Shown here piece by piece: positions 17,306 through 26,758 of a DNA stretch of 64,000 bases; the stretch's first letter is position 1, and every line of letters starts with the position of its first letter. Location of the stretch: the NCBI RefSeq assembly GCF_002860255.1, contig NZ_PGVE01000042.1:62001-126000 (forward strand), in the 5' to 3' direction. Origin of the DNA: Neobacillus cucumis (GTDB lineage Bacteria; Bacillota; Bacilli; Bacillales; Cytobacillaceae). Position numbers and translations under genes: made by a program. The notes under the pieces were generated by a model. That model was given only the letters and a program-made list of their open reading frames with translations. It did not search any database and was not told where the DNA came from.

Positions 17306-17653
17306 ATGACATTGAAGCAGGAATTGGAACGCTTAAATGATGAACAAGCCGTTGAAATTTTTAAGGCATTGTCGAACCAGACGAGGGTGAGCATTCTTCA
17401 AATGTTAAAAGATCCCGACAGTCATTTTTCACCGCAAGCCCATATTATTGCTGATGAAGGATTTGAAGGCGGGGTTTGCGTAGGGGATATCCGAAGCAAG
17501 GCCGGGATTTCGCAATCCACTACTTCACAGTATTTATCGATTCTGCTGCAAAGCGGACTGGTTGAAATGAAGCGAATCGGACAATGGACGTATTATCGCC
17601 GTAATGAGGAGACGATTAAAAAGTTCGAAAAATACATTGGTACAAAAATTTAA
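17306..17653 (+). CDS. ArsR-family winged-helix regulator
   Basis: 115 residues from MTLKQELERLNDEQAVEIFK; the recognition helix is in IRSKAGISQSTTSQYLSILL (about 70-90). ArsR-fold repressors bind DNA until a ligand or metal is present; no clear metal-cysteine motif is visible here. It starts an operon with two luciferase-like monooxygenases (11-base gap to the next). The start is uncertain: AGAGG is close to ATG 17306, and an upstream frame reaches 17240. Confidence 0.8.
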   Translation: MTLKQELERLNDEQAVEIFKALSNQTRVSILQMLKDPDSHFSPQAHIIADEGFEGGVCVGDIRSKAGISQSTTSQYLSILLQSGLVEMKRIGQWTYYRRNEETIKKFEKYIGTKI

Positions 17654-17664
17654 GGAGAATTGAA

Positions 17665-18630
17665 GTGAATTTATTACAGCATCGAGCATTTAACAGGTTG
17701 TACCAACAGGATAAAATGACGCTTGGTTTCGCGATTCCGACGGCAAGGATGTCCAAATATCCGATTATGGAAAATCAGCTGTCGCTTGCCCGCAAAATTG
17801 AAGACCATGGTTTCGCGGCATTGTGGCTTCGGGACGTTACGATTCAGAATTTGAATATTGATGATAATGGTCAAATGTATGATGTATGGATTTATTTGAC
17901 CTATCTTGCGGCCCATACCAAGGATATTGCACTTGGGACGGCGAGTGTGGTCCTCCCGCTGCGCCATCCTGTCCGAGTGGCAAAGGAAGCATCATCTATT
18001 GACCGGTTGTTTCCCGAACGCCTGATCATGGGAGTGGCTTCAGGAGACCGGGATAAAGATTTCACAGCTTTGGGAATATCCAAGCTCGAAAGTGGAGGGC
18101 TGTTTAAAAAGAATTATGCATTCCTTGAACGGCTGTTAAAAGAGGACAATCCGACAATCAACAGCGATTTAGGCATCATCGATGGAACGGATATGAGAAT
18201 GATCCCCAAACCTTTTTCTTCGATTCCGACCATGGTGACAGGATTCAGCAATCAATCGATTGAATGGATCGCCCAGAATGGGGACGGCTGGATCCAGTAC
18301 CCGAGGATTATCCCACAACAAACTCAATTGATTAACGAGTATCGCGAGTTGTCGGAAATTCACGCCCCAGGAGTGTTTAAACCTTTCACTCAGACTTTAT
18401 TTATCGATTTATCGGAAAATCCCGATTCGTTTCCTGTTCCGATTCCGTTAGGATTTCGTGTAGGGCGCAAACAGTTATTAGATATTCTATATCAATTTCA
18501 ATCCATTGGTGTCAATCACCTGGCATTTGTATTGTATTTTTCAAAGCGCCCTCCCGAGGAAGTCATCCAGGAGCTTGGAGAGTTTGTGTTGCCTTACTTT
18601 CCGACTCATGAAATTCCAGTATTAGATTAG
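17665..18630 (+). CDS. Luciferase-like monooxygenase (BA3436-type)
   Basis: 321 residues, a flavin-dependent TIM-barrel oxidoreductase of the bacterial luciferase superfamily. LGFAIPTARMSKYPIMENQL and RHPVRVAKEASSIDRLFPER fit the BA3436 subfamily. Start GTG 17665 with AAGGAG eight bases upstream, next to the ArsR stop. Substrate unknown; such enzymes oxidise alkanesulfonates, aldehydes or flavins. Confidence 0.8.
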   Translation: MNLLQHRAFNRLYQQDKMTLGFAIPTARMSKYPIMENQLSLARKIEDHGFAALWLRDVTIQNLNIDDNGQMYDVWIYLTYLAAHTKDIALGTASVVLPLRHPVRVAKEASSIDRLFPERLIMGVASGDRDKDFTALGISKLESGGLFKKNYAFLERLLKEDNPTINSDLGIIDGTDMRMIPKPFSSIPTMVTGFSNQSIEWIAQNGDGWIQYPRIIPQQTQLINEYRELSEIHAPGVFKPFTQTLFIDLSENPDSFPVPIPLGFRVGRKQLLDILYQFQSIGVNHLAFVLYFSKRPPEEVIQELGEFVLPYFPTHEIPVLD

Positions 18631-18667
18631 TTTTTAAAAAAATTAGATAAGGGAAGAAGATGAACTT

Positions 18668-19690
18668 ATGTCTAAACATGCAAATAAACTAAACGAAATT
18701 CCATTCTCGGTGCTTGATCTTTCACCGATAACAGCCGGAAGTACTCCTGCTGACTCTTTCCGCCATACATTGGAACTCACACAGCTTGCTGAAAAACTTG
18801 GTTACAACCGTTTTTGGCTCGCAGAACATCATAATATGCCGTTTATCGCCAGTTCCGCCACTTCTGTGGTGATGTCCCATGTGGCAGCCGGTACATCAAA
18901 AATCAGGATTGGTTCAGGAGGAATCATGCTGCCGAATCACGCACCGCTCGTCATCGCTGAGCAGTTTGGCACTCTTGAATCATTATATCCTGGGCGAATT
19001 GACCTTGGTCTGGGGCGGGCACCCGGTACAGATCAGGGGACCGCTCGTGCATTGAGACGCGACTTGGGAAGTACCGGAGATGACTTTCCTGAGCAATTAG
19101 CGGAACTCCGCGGTTACTTTGATCCATCCCTGGCACAAGGGAACCCTATAAAAGCGATTCCAGGTGAAGGTTTGAATATTCCAGTCTGGCTGCTGGGTTC
19201 AAGCGGCTTCAGTGCGCAGCTGGCCGGAGAACTGGGTTTGCCATTCGCGTTTGCCTCCCATTTCTCGCCACTTAACACTCTGGGTGCTCTACAGATCTAT
19301 CGCAAGGCGTTTAAGCCTTCGAATGTTCTCGATAAGCCGTATGCGATGGTGGCATTGAATATCATTACAGCAGAAACGGATAAAGAGGCAAAGCGCCTTT
19401 TTACAACAATACAGCAGCAATTTTTGAATCTGATGAGTGGCAACCTTACACCGCTTCAACCACCGGTAGATGACATATCCGAAGTGGCCAGCAGCTACCA
19501 ATTAAAGGCTCTCGAACAGCAATTAGGCTCATCGATTGTTGGCAGCCAGCAGACGGTAAAGGACAAGCTGCATACATTTTTGGAGGAGAGCCAGGCAGAT
19601 GAAATCATGGCCATTGCCCAAGTTTACGACCACAAAGCTCGCCTGCATTCATACGAGCTTTTGGCAGAAATTACAAAAAGCGAAAGGTAA
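18668..19690 (+). CDS. Luciferase-like monooxygenase (MsnO8-type)
   Basis: 340 residues, second flavin-dependent LLM in the operon. [20 protein letters not shown] and [20 protein letters not shown] fit the MsnO8-like group. Its last 35 residues are homologous to the tail fused to the ligase relic at 4123. Follows the previous gene by 37 bases with GGGAAGAAG ahead of ATG. Probably uses reduced flavin supplied elsewhere. Confidence 0.82.
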   Translation: MSKHANKLNEIPFSVLDLSPITAGSTPADSFRHTLELTQLAEKLGYNRFWLAEHHNMPFIASSATSVVMSHVAAGTSKIRIGSGGIMLPNHAPLVIAEQFGTLESLYPGRIDLGLGRAPGTDQGTARALRRDLGSTGDDFPEQLAELRGYFDPSLAQGNPIKAIPGEGLNIPVWLLGSSGFSAQLAGELGLPFAFASHFSPLNTLGALQIYRKAFKPSNVLDKPYAMVALNIITAETDKEAKRLFTTIQQQFLNLMSGNLTPLQPPVDDISEVASSYQLKALEQQLGSSIVGSQQTVKDKLHTFLEESQADEIMAIAQVYDHKARLHSYELLAEITKSER

Positions 19691-19766
19691 AAAGGAGGAC
19701 ATCAGCAAGGAAACCTTTTTGATTTTTCTAGGGAATTGAATATGGATGAAACCGTGAAATCAGGTT

Positions 19767-19922
19767 ATGAGGTTGTTTAAATCAATAAGGAATGATCTCA
19801 AAAATGCAGGTGCTAACTACAAAGATGAAGAAGTTGTGGTAAGCAATAATATTGTAACAAGCCGTTTCCGGATGACATTCCTGCCTTTAATCGTGAATCC
19901 TTAAAATTATTAGCTGAATAAT
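19767..19922 (+). pseudogene. DJ-1/PfpI family C-terminal fragment
   Basis: MRLFKSIRNDLKNAGANYKD and EEVVVSNNIVTSR, then after a one-base frameshift PDDIPAFNRESLKLLAE. This is the end of a PfpI-type glyoxalase/chaperone; the N-terminal two thirds with the catalytic cysteine are absent. Confidence 0.7.
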
Positions 19923-20013
19923 AGCGTAAGTACTCAATAGTATCGTTTTAGAAATTAATATTTCACAATGAATTTCAATACAAAAAAGGTTTTAATAAGA
20001 AAGGGGTTTTACT

Positions 20014-20730
20014 ATGTCATTAAATGGTAAACGAGTAGTTGTTTTAGGGGGTACTTCTGGTATTGGTTTAGCAACTGCCAAAGCGTTTCTCGATCAATCA
20101 GCTCAAGTGATCATTGCCAGCCGTTCTGTTTCCAAATTAAATGAAGCAAAACAAGTTCTTGGTGGCAATGTAGAAGGAAATCAAATCGATTTTCGAAGCG
20201 AAGAAAAAGTAGCAGAATTTTTCAACAAGGTTGGAAAATTTGACCACCTTGTGGTAACAGCAGGAGAAGGCGCAATGGGGCACTTTAGCGAATTGCCTGT
20301 GGCAAGTGCTAAAGAGGCGTTTGATAGTAAGTTCTGGGGGCAATATATTACCGTCCGTTCAGCACTTCCATATTTAAATAATGAGAGCTCAATCACCTTA
20401 ACCTCTGGTGTATATGGCGTTCGTCCTCCTCAAGGCGCTACTACGTTAGCGGCAATCAATTCAGCCATTGAAGGATTGGTTCGAGGACTTTCCGTAGACC
20501 TAGCCCCTATTAGGGTAAACGTGGTTTCACCTGGAATTGTAGACACTCCAATCTATGCTGGAATGCCAGATGATCAGAGGCAAGCACTGTTCAACGGCAT
20601 TGCACAACAGCTCCCTGTTGGACGGATTGCAAAGCCGGAAGACATAGCTGAAACCTATGTATACCTTGCTAAAAATGGTTTTACTACTGGTACGGCTGTT
20701 CTTATTGATGGTGGAGCCCACTTAGTATAA
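20014..20730 (+). CDS. SDR-family oxidoreductase lacking YxxxK
   Basis: 238 residues with GGTSGIG cofactor loop (about 12-18) and a C-terminal GTAVLIDGGAHLV typical of SDRs. Where YxxxK is expected, after ITLTSGVYGVRPPQGATT the sequence is LAAINSAIEGL, so neither catalytic Tyr nor Lys is in its usual place. Similar atypical SDRs exist; activity cannot be assumed. ATG follows AAAGGGG. Monogenic, terminator at 20823. Confidence 0.8.
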   Translation: MSLNGKRVVVLGGTSGIGLATAKAFLDQSAQVIIASRSVSKLNEAKQVLGGNVEGNQIDFRSEEKVAEFFNKVGKFDHLVVTAGEGAMGHFSELPVASAKEAFDSKFWGQYITVRSALPYLNNESSITLTSGVYGVRPPQGATTLAAINSAIEGLVRGLSVDLAPIRVNVVSPGIVDTPIYAGMPDDQRQALFNGIAQQLPVGRIAKPEDIAETYVYLAKNGFTTGTAVLIDGGAHLV

Positions 20731-20822
20731 TGGCCTAAATGGATGTTGAACGGAAGCTTATCACCCTGCCAAGCAGCGGTTCTAACTAAAATAGAAATAA
20801 GTTAAGAATTAAGTAATTTACT

Positions 20823-20859
20823 GGTGGCAATACTGCAAAAGAGTATTGCCGCCTTTTTT
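20823..20859 (+). terminator. Terminator after the SDR gene
   Basis: GGTGGCAATACT / AGTATTGCCGCC, 12 bp with one G.U, then six T. Confidence 0.88.
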
Positions 20860-20904
20860 GTTATTAGGTACATAAAAAGATACAAAAGGAAGTGTTGATT
20901 TTTA

Positions 20905-21804
20905 ATGAGTGTACAGGACGAAAATAAATTAACAAAAATAAAAAATTCCCTTGAAAGTCGTGTAGTTACATTGCCTGATGGAACTTCTATGCCAAGAATA
21001 GGACAAGGAACTTGGTACATGGGAGAAAATCCTCAAATGAGAGAAAGGGAAATCAAAGCTTTACAACTCGGAATAGAATTAGGCATGAAACTAATAGATA
21101 CGGCGGAAATGTATGGTGATGGCGATTCTGAACGTTTAGTAGGTGAAGCAATTAAAGGACGAAGAGATGACGTCTTTTTAGTATCAAAGGTGTATCCTCA
21201 TCATGCAGGATTAGATATGATTGCCAAAGCGTGTGAAAACAGTCTAAAAAGGCTGGGAACCGATCTTCTTGATTTGTACCTTTTACACTGGCGAGGACGT
21301 GTGTCATTAGCAGAAACCATTGAAGGAATGGAAAAGCTACGCAAGGAAGGAAAAATAGTAAGGTGGGGAGTCTCCAATTTTGATTCCGATGATATGAAAG
21401 AGTTATGGAACACCACTAACGGAAAAAATTGTATGATTAATCAAGTATTATATCATCTTGGTTCAAGGGGTATAGAGTATGATCTCTTACCATGGCAGCG
21501 AGAACATCACATGCCTATTATGGCATATAGCCCGCTAGCTCAAGGAGGTTCTTTAAGAAGACAACTGTTAACGGATCCAACCATTTTAGAGATTGCAGAA
21601 AAATACGCTGTACAACCCTTACAAATCGCTCTCGCTTGGACAATCCGTTCTAACAATTGTCTAGCTATTCCAAAAGCTGTTCAAGAAGAACATGTACTAG
21701 CAAATGCGGAAGCTGCTATTATTGAATTAACAAAAGAGGATTTAAATAGACTTGATGAAGTATTTCCGCAACCGACTAGAAAAATGCCTTTGGACATTTT
21801 ATAG
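20905..21804 (+). CDS. Aldo/keto reductase
   Basis: 299 residues, NADPH-dependent (alpha/beta)8 reductase. Catalytic tetrad visible: Asp and Tyr in LIDTAEMYGDG, Lys in LVSKVYPHH, His in LYLLHWRG. The cofactor segment is SNNCLAIPKAVQEEHV. Resembles DkgA-like and YeaE-like enzymes; physiological substrate unknown. Start ATG after AGGAAGTG. Confidence 0.88.
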   Translation: MSVQDENKLTKIKNSLESRVVTLPDGTSMPRIGQGTWYMGENPQMREREIKALQLGIELGMKLIDTAEMYGDGDSERLVGEAIKGRRDDVFLVSKVYPHHAGLDMIAKACENSLKRLGTDLLDLYLLHWRGRVSLAETIEGMEKLRKEGKIVRWGVSNFDSDDMKELWNTTNGKNCMINQVLYHLGSRGIEYDLLPWQREHHMPIMAYSPLAQGGSLRRQLLTDPTILEIAEKYAVQPLQIALAWTIRSNNCLAIPKAVQEEHVLANAEAAIIELTKEDLNRLDEVFPQPTRKMPLDIL

Positions 21805-21882
21805 AAATTTTGAGGATAGACAAGAGAGAAGGGATTGAATGTGTATGTCAACAGAGGTATTGGGAAGATTTACTCCAGATGC

Positions 21883-21934
21883 AGCGCCGAGGAGGCTCCC
21901 GGCACGCCCGCGGAAAGCGAGCACATGGAGCCAA
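21883..21934. repeat. Bacillus GC-rich intergenic repeat, partial
   Basis: A GC-rich island in AT-rich DNA with GCGCCGAGGAGGCTC and CGCGGAAAGCGAGC, which I recognise as a motif seen repeatedly between genes in Bacillus genomes. Only one half is present, so it is a remnant. Confidence 0.5.
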
Positions 21935-23040
21935 TTGCTTTTTAACTATGAGCCCTCCCTTCACTAAGTAGCGGAATGGTGTGATTAGCTTACTTCTATT
22001 ACTTTGGTTGGGATGTAGCTCTCTTTAATAGTGGTGATTTTACTGCTGGAGTTCACTTGGAATTCTATGACCCTGAAACAGTTAAAATGAGTGGGGAAGA
22101 AATTTTTTTAACAGCTTCATTACACCCTACTTACATAAGTATATGATCAAAAAGAGGGAGAAAGGAATGTAATGGAGATAATTGATCTATTTAAAAAAGG
22201 ATATGAATTTGAAGGAATTAGAGTGGATTTTTTAGTAACTTATACCTTTCAATTATTGTTGTTATTCTTTGAATATCCATTATTCTAGCCAAAGAAAAGC
22301 AGGCGAGTAATTAAAGTAGTACAACTGTTTTTTAACCCCTGTTATGAAACTATGTAAGTTAAGTTGATTATTAAGTCTCTTTTTTGCCTCTCATTTTCTT
22401 TAATCATCTATTTCCACATTGTAAAACTGCTTAAGTCGTACTTATCAACCCATTTCCACCAAGCCATTTAAACCTTCCTTAGATTGTCAATGATTTGGTG
22501 CACAATAATGGGAGAACGGTAGATCGTCCATCCTCTGTGGTGCCACACTGTAGCATGGATGGCTAACGGGTAGCTTTAGTTAAAGGATGATTGTCTGCTA
22601 AAGAGGAAAAAGCCCCACTCAGTCGAGAAGGGCTTTATACATTATTACATCTAAATTTGTCCTCTGGTGTCCTCCCATTTGTCCTCCGATATTTTATATC
22701 ATATTTAAAGTATTTAAGTTGAACTTTTTAAAAATGTTGATTTAAAGCCTTTTTTAATACTCTATTTTTTTCCATTATATATGAAAATGAATGGGCGGCA
22801 TGATGTAATAATTCCTTGTCCCAAATAGGTCCCTTTCTCTTTGTTAAAAATGAAAGAAGAGGATGAGGTTTGTATAAACCGCAGTTACTTGTACCGTCTT
22901 AGAAGGTTTTAATATTTTTTTTATTGCTAGTCGGGGGAACACTTTGGGGACAAATTTGAGCTAACTGTATCCAATAACAAAAATCCAATCATTATTAAGA
23001 CTAATTGAAAGTATTGTTATAACAATACCTTCTTAATTAA

Positions 23041-23160
23041 ACTGTTATAATCATAAAGTATATCCATCATTGACAGGGTTGGGGTCACTTGGTTCCAATA
23101 AACTCAATCTCTCTTTGGGTGACAAATGGAAGAAGAGGAGGTTTGTTAAAACCTCCTCAA
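23041..23160 (+). repeat. Dispersed 120-bp repeat, copy a
   Basis: Starts ACTGTTATAATC, contains GGGTCACTTGG and GACAAATGGAAGAAGAGG, and ends in a perfect hairpin GAGGAGGTTT / AAACCTCCTC. A clearly homologous copy is at 41606-41724. The shared TATAAT-like start and hairpin end suggest a small RNA or a terminal part of a mobile element; no protein frame is conserved. Confidence 0.6.
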
Positions 23161-23350
23161 CCTATTTAATCCCATTAAAAATTAAGAAAACTGATCACAC
23201 TTTTGGTCACACCGTGGTCACAGATTAGATGTTTTTATATTTAATTAAATAAAATTAAATGATATATGAATTAATAAAAAGTGCATTAAATCAAGACTTT
23301 ACGGCATTATATAAAACTAAATGTAATCAAAAATGATACCTTCCCTCTAA

Positions 23351-23414
23351 CTTCAAAACGACTTGAGACCTGCGGGCCAGGTCTGGTGGGTTCGATTCCC
23401 ACGCAGTCCCGCCA
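23351..23414 (+). repeat. tRNA-Sec 3'-part repeat, copy 4 (type A, degraded)
   Basis: 64 bases, anticodon loop to CCA, type A with three or four substitutions in the anticodon and variable arms. No integrase follows it. Confidence 0.85.
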
Positions 23415-23857
23415 ACTATTTTCTGTGTTATCAACAAAACCATTACCCTAGTTTAGGTAACGGTCTTACTGAGACATTTTTCACTTCCGATTCATGGACT
23501 AAAATCACATTATAACTACTCGATTCCTTAATTTCCAAGTACCCAGAATCATATCTATGAATAACAAGGTAAATTTTCTCTTTATATAGAACTTGTTCTG
23601 ATTTCAAGGTTACTCTTACCCCTTTTGATTTATCATTAACTTAAATATCTTACAACAATTCCGAGTAAAATGATATGAAAACTTTGTTAAAAGATACTTA
23701 AAAAATATTAAAGTGCTTCCAAATTTTAAAAATAACTTCATAAAAGGTACACTAACATAAATGCAGTAATGATAAATAATCAAACAAATGTTTGGTGTGA
23801 TAAATTGGGCAAAAATACTTTTCTTTACTGTTTTCACATATGCGATAAAAATAAAAA

Positions 23858-23882
23858 AAGCGGACCAATGGGCCCACTTATT
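23858..23882 (-). terminator. Terminator of the truncated minus-strand gene
   Basis: On the minus strand GTGGGCC / GGTCCGC (two G.U pairs) with loop CATT, followed by seven T. Confidence 0.6.
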
Positions 23883-23888
23883 AGTTAG

Positions 23889-24012
23889 TTTATCTCAGCT
23901 TTATTTTGTTCTCTATATTCCTTTAGTCGTCTCTTAAATGCTGCTACACTAAATACCTGTGAACTCTTTAATGAAAATTCATTTAATGAAGATTTGTGGG
24001 AATTCTTCTAAT
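23889..24012 (-). pseudogene. Orphan 3' gene tail
   Basis: About 40 residues open on the minus strand, ending SVAAFKRRLKEYREQNKAEI, with no start, followed by a proper terminator. It begins about 40 bases from the tRNA-Sec repeat at 24054, so it looks like a gene cut by an element boundary. Family not recognised. Confidence 0.4.
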
Positions 24013-24053
24013 TTAACAAACAGTAATGAAGTTCCAATTATAGGGAGTGGAGT

Positions 24054-24117
24054 CTTCGAAACTGCTTGAGAGGCGCGTGTCATTTCTGCTAGGTTCGATT
24101 TTTAGGCAGTTCAGCCA
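24054..24117 (+). repeat. tRNA-Sec 3'-part repeat, copy 5 (type B, degraded)
   Basis: Type B sequence with loss of pairing in the variable arm and T stem, and anticodon TCA changed to TCG. Oldest-looking copy; marks the right end of the hotspot, next to the lysR gene. Confidence 0.8.
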
Positions 24118-24136
24118 AAAAACTTATTCTAGTATT

Positions 24137-25021
24137 TTATATGTCTTTCCAATCCAAATATTTTATAAATTGTACGAATGCTCTTACCACATTCAATTCC
24201 AGAAATCTCTCATGATAGTAAATCCATGTTCGTCGCAATATGGGATTCCCTTTATTATCAATTAAATCAATTTTATTTAAATCCTCTATCCCGTTAAGTG
24301 TCCTGCTTGAGAGAATACCATAGCCTAATCCATTTTTAACCATTTCCTTGCAAGTATCCACCTGGTCAACTTCTATACTGACAAAAGCCGATTGTGTGAA
24401 GTTTTCGGCCCACCAATTATCAATGACTGATTTTAATAAGTAGTCCCCTCTGTAATCGATTCTAGGAAGATGAGGAAGATCAGCAATGACAATTTCTTCT
24501 TTGGAGGTGACGCATATTGTTTCTTCAAATAATTGATGTTTCAATAATCCCCGACAACTGTAATCTCCCCGAACAAAGCCAATATGAACATCACTGTTAT
24601 GCACAAGCTGAGAAACATCTTTGCTCCACCCTGTGATCACTTTGAATTCCACATGAGGATACTGTTGTTTGAATAATTTCAAAATATGAGCAAGTTTATA
24701 ATTCGCGAAAAAATTGGATACTCCCAATTTAAGTATACCTGCCACCTCATTATCTTTTGTACTGCCCATATTGAGCAGATTCTCTTTTATTTTTTGATAA
24801 TGGGCAAGGGCCTCCTCCGCACACTGGGCAAGGTACTCTCCTTGCGGGGTAAAATGAATCCCCCGACTTTCACGAGTTACGATTGTCGTCCCTAATTCCT
24901 CTTGCATATGCTTTAAACGATTGGTTAATGCAGGTTGAGTTATAAACAAAAGCTTAGCTGCTTTTGTTAAATTTTTTTCTCTATGAAGAACTTTCAGTAT
25001 TTCCCAATCACGGTATTCCAT
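24137..25021 (-). CDS. LysR-family transcriptional regulator
   Basis: 294 residues: winged HTH (1-60, KAAKLLFITQPALTNRLKHM) and periplasmic-binding-like effector domain (about 90-290). Close paralogue of the LysR at 27268: both have a VRG(D/N)Y motif near residue 145, a conserved NWW segment and a common end. Divergent from the small gene at 25379, which it probably regulates together with the FAH enzyme. Confidence 0.9.
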   Translation of the reverse strand: MEYRDWEILKVLHREKNLTKAAKLLFITQPALTNRLKHMQEELGTTIVTRESRGIHFTPQGEYLAQCAEEALAHYQKIKENLLNMGSTKDNEVAGILKLGVSNFFANYKLAHILKLFKQQYPHVEFKVITGWSKDVSQLVHNSDVHIGFVRGDYSCRGLLKHQLFEETICVTSKEEIVIADLPHLPRIDYRGDYLLKSVIDNWWAENFTQSAFVSIEVDQVDTCKEMVKNGLGYGILSSRTLNGIEDLNKIDLIDNKGNPILRRTWIYYHERFLELNVVRAFVQFIKYLDWKDI

Positions 25022-25378
25022 TATTCACACCCTGTTTATTCGATATAAAAATTTGTTATAGGTAAATATAATTTTTTGGTATTTTATTTATTTCTATTAT
25101 TGCATTATCCTTATTCGTAGGCAATCTATAATTCTATAAATGAAAGTGACAAAACAAAGGAATACCCCCAAGCATGGAGTTATCGGGAATAGAATAAAGA
25201 AAATCCTTGGGAATTTTCATTTATTCAACCCTGGCATGTGAGGGGAGTTAGTTTTCACAGGAGATATAATTAAGATTTGATGTTAACCATGTTGAAGAGA
25301 AAGACATCCTATGTTCAATCGTCAACAGAAATAATACTTACAAACATATAAATGGTGAAAAAGTGAGGGGTTTTTTGT

Positions 25379-25540
25379 ATGTGGAATATTACTGTATTTA
25401 AAAATGGAAAAAGTTTAAGAATGTATGAGTTTAACACCGAAAAAGAAGCAAAAAATTTTTTCGAAAGTATTCAAGGATATAAAATTCTTACACAGATTGT
25501 TTACTTTAATGATCCATGTTTCGATTTAGTAGCTAATTGA
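25379..25540 (+). CDS. 53-residue protein of unknown function, paralogue 1
   Basis: MWNITVFKNGKSLRMYEF, then EKEAKNFFESIQGYKILTQ and IVYFND. About 25 of 53 positions match the protein at 30153. Predicted small alpha/beta fold (strand, helix at 18-30, strand), no signal peptide. GAGGGG lies ten bases upstream of ATG. 61 bases precede the FAH-family gene, so they may be cotranscribed. No known family comes to mind. Confidence 0.75.
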   Translation: MWNITVFKNGKSLRMYEFNTEKEAKNFFESIQGYKILTQIVYFNDPCFDLVAN

Positions 25541-25601
25541 ATTCCCCATAGTACAGGGTAAATGACAGTTAAATTTGTTGATGGAGTTGGTTGGTTTGGT
25601 A

Positions 25602-26399
25602 ATGCAGTTATTACAAAAAACACAGACACTAGTTCGTTATCAGAATCATAGCGGTAAAATATATTATGGAATTGTTGAGGATGATGAAATTTTACAATTG
25701 TCCAGTAATTTTACTGAAATTGTAAACAATGAATTAAATTATGATGGAATAAAAGTTAAATTTAGTGATGTGAAAATTTTGGAGCCTGTAGCACCCTCAA
25801 AAGTGATTAATTTCGGCTGGACATATGCGGAACACGCGAAGGAGACTGGGGGAAAGGCAAATCTGAAAGAGCCATTTTTGTTTTTAAAGCCGACAACTTC
25901 ATTGATTCCAAATGGTGGGGATATTATTCTTCCATCAAGTGATTTAACAAATCAGGTGGAGATGGAAGGGGAAGTAGCACTCATTATCGGCAAGCGAGGC
26001 AAAAATATAAAAGAAGAAGATGCATTGGATTATGTTTTTGGCTGTACCATATTTAATGACGTAACTGCAAGAGATCTTACAAAAACGGATCCCCAGTTCA
26101 CACGCGGAAAAGGTTTTGACACTTTTGGCCCAATGGGTCCGTGGATTGTGACAGGTATAGATCCAACCAATTTACGCATTGTTACCAAGTTAAACGGCAA
26201 AGTCGTTCAAGAGGGTAATACCAATCAGATGTCACTTTCCTTACCTTTTCTGATTAGTTGGATTTCAAAAGTTATGACACTTGAACCAGGTGATGTTTTG
26301 GCTACTGGTTCCCCTTCTGGCAGTTGTCCAATGAAATCAGGAGACGTCGTATCTGTGGAAGTAGAAAATATAGGTAAGCTAAGTAATTATGTAAAATAG
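25602..26399 (+). CDS. Fumarylacetoacetate hydrolase (FAH) family protein
   Basis: About 265 residues. The C-terminal FAH fold holds the metal site: EMEGEVALIIGKRGKN gives two Glu, and FNDVTARDL the conserved Asp. N-terminal region about 1-70 is the short cap. Members hydrolyse or decarboxylate acylpyruvates and oxaloacetate. In a cluster producing oxaloacetate from citrate, an oxaloacetate decarboxylase or tautomerase role is possible (inference). ATG 25602 is chosen for the family start; TTG/ATG codons at 25575-25581 are alternatives. Confidence 0.8.
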   Translation: MQLLQKTQTLVRYQNHSGKIYYGIVEDDEILQLSSNFTEIVNNELNYDGIKVKFSDVKILEPVAPSKVINFGWTYAEHAKETGGKANLKEPFLFLKPTTSLIPNGGDIILPSSDLTNQVEMEGEVALIIGKRGKNIKEEDALDYVFGCTIFNDVTARDLTKTDPQFTRGKGFDTFGPMGPWIVTGIDPTNLRIVTKLNGKVVQEGNTNQMSLSLPFLISWISKVMTLEPGDVLATGSPSGSCPMKSGDVVSVEVENIGKLSNYVK

Positions 26400-26420
26400 T
26401 AAAAAAGTAAAAAAGTGATA

Positions 26421-26454
26421 AATGGGGCACCGGTAGGGTATCCCATTTTTTTTA
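26421..26454 (+). terminator. Terminator after the FAH gene
   Basis: AATGGG / CCCATT with a 14-base loop and a T8 run. Confidence 0.7.
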
Positions 26455-26677
26455 TACTGATCATGGACTAAAACGCATATAGCACACCCAACAAAAAACT
26501 GCCATAGCTGAACGAAGGCTATGGATTAAACTAATGTTTAGTGTACCTTTATCAAGACTTGCAATATCAGTGTTTCTATAAATCTGGGTTAAGTTTTCCT
26601 GCCCTTTCGTTAGGATTATGCAATAACCTTGGTAAAATTTTGTGTGTCTGAAATTGCAAACCAACTATACTGTGTGT

Positions 26678-26752
26678 GTTCAGAGCCTTCAAATTTTATA
26701 ATTGGAGGTTTTTTGAATGCGTAAAGTTGTTAAAAACATGGAAGAGTTTTAG
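26678..26752 (+). pseudogene. 5' remnant of a tyrosine recombinase gene
   Basis: GTTCAGAGCCTTCA, GGAGG and ATGCGTAA followed by GAAGAGT match the leader and first codons of the integrase wreck at 6476-6545. Only 11 codons remain. An ACTGTGTG motif at 26667 precedes it, as at 6441. No tRNA-Sec copy is adjacent. Confidence 0.6.
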
Positions 26753-26758
26753 CAACGA

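Larger units (their letters stand above)
21805..23350. other. Gene-poor debris region
   Basis: No intact gene. Fragments seen: an orphan coding-like stretch near 22005-22145 (FGWDVALFNSGDFTAGVHLE, LEFYDPETVKMSGEEIFLTA), unrecognised; a minus-strand terminator at 22609-22636 (AAAGCCC / GGGCTTT); short repeats GTCCTC at 22655-22690 that may be the 3' end of a lost recombinase. The dispersed repeat at 23041 and the REP-like piece at 21883 are listed separately. Confidence 0.5.

Noticed and set aside
21838..21966. 42-codon frame MCMSTEVLGRFTPDAAPRRL
   Set aside because: Its apparent coding pattern comes from the GC-rich Bacillus intergenic repeat it runs through.
22650..22690. GTCCTC triple repeat, possibly a recombinase 3' end or short CRISPR-like repeat
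   Set aside because: Repeats are 6-9 bases with no regular spacing; no cas genes. Not CRISPR and too short for a gene call.
22910..22930. AATATTTTTTTTATTGC resembling the shared promoter element
   Set aside because: Only the T-run core matches; the flanking blocks of the four-copy element are absent, so chance in AT-rich DNA is likely.
26461..26664. Minus-strand frame of 67 codons
   Set aside because: No start context, no recognisable composition; lies in the spacer between FAH terminator and integrase remnant.
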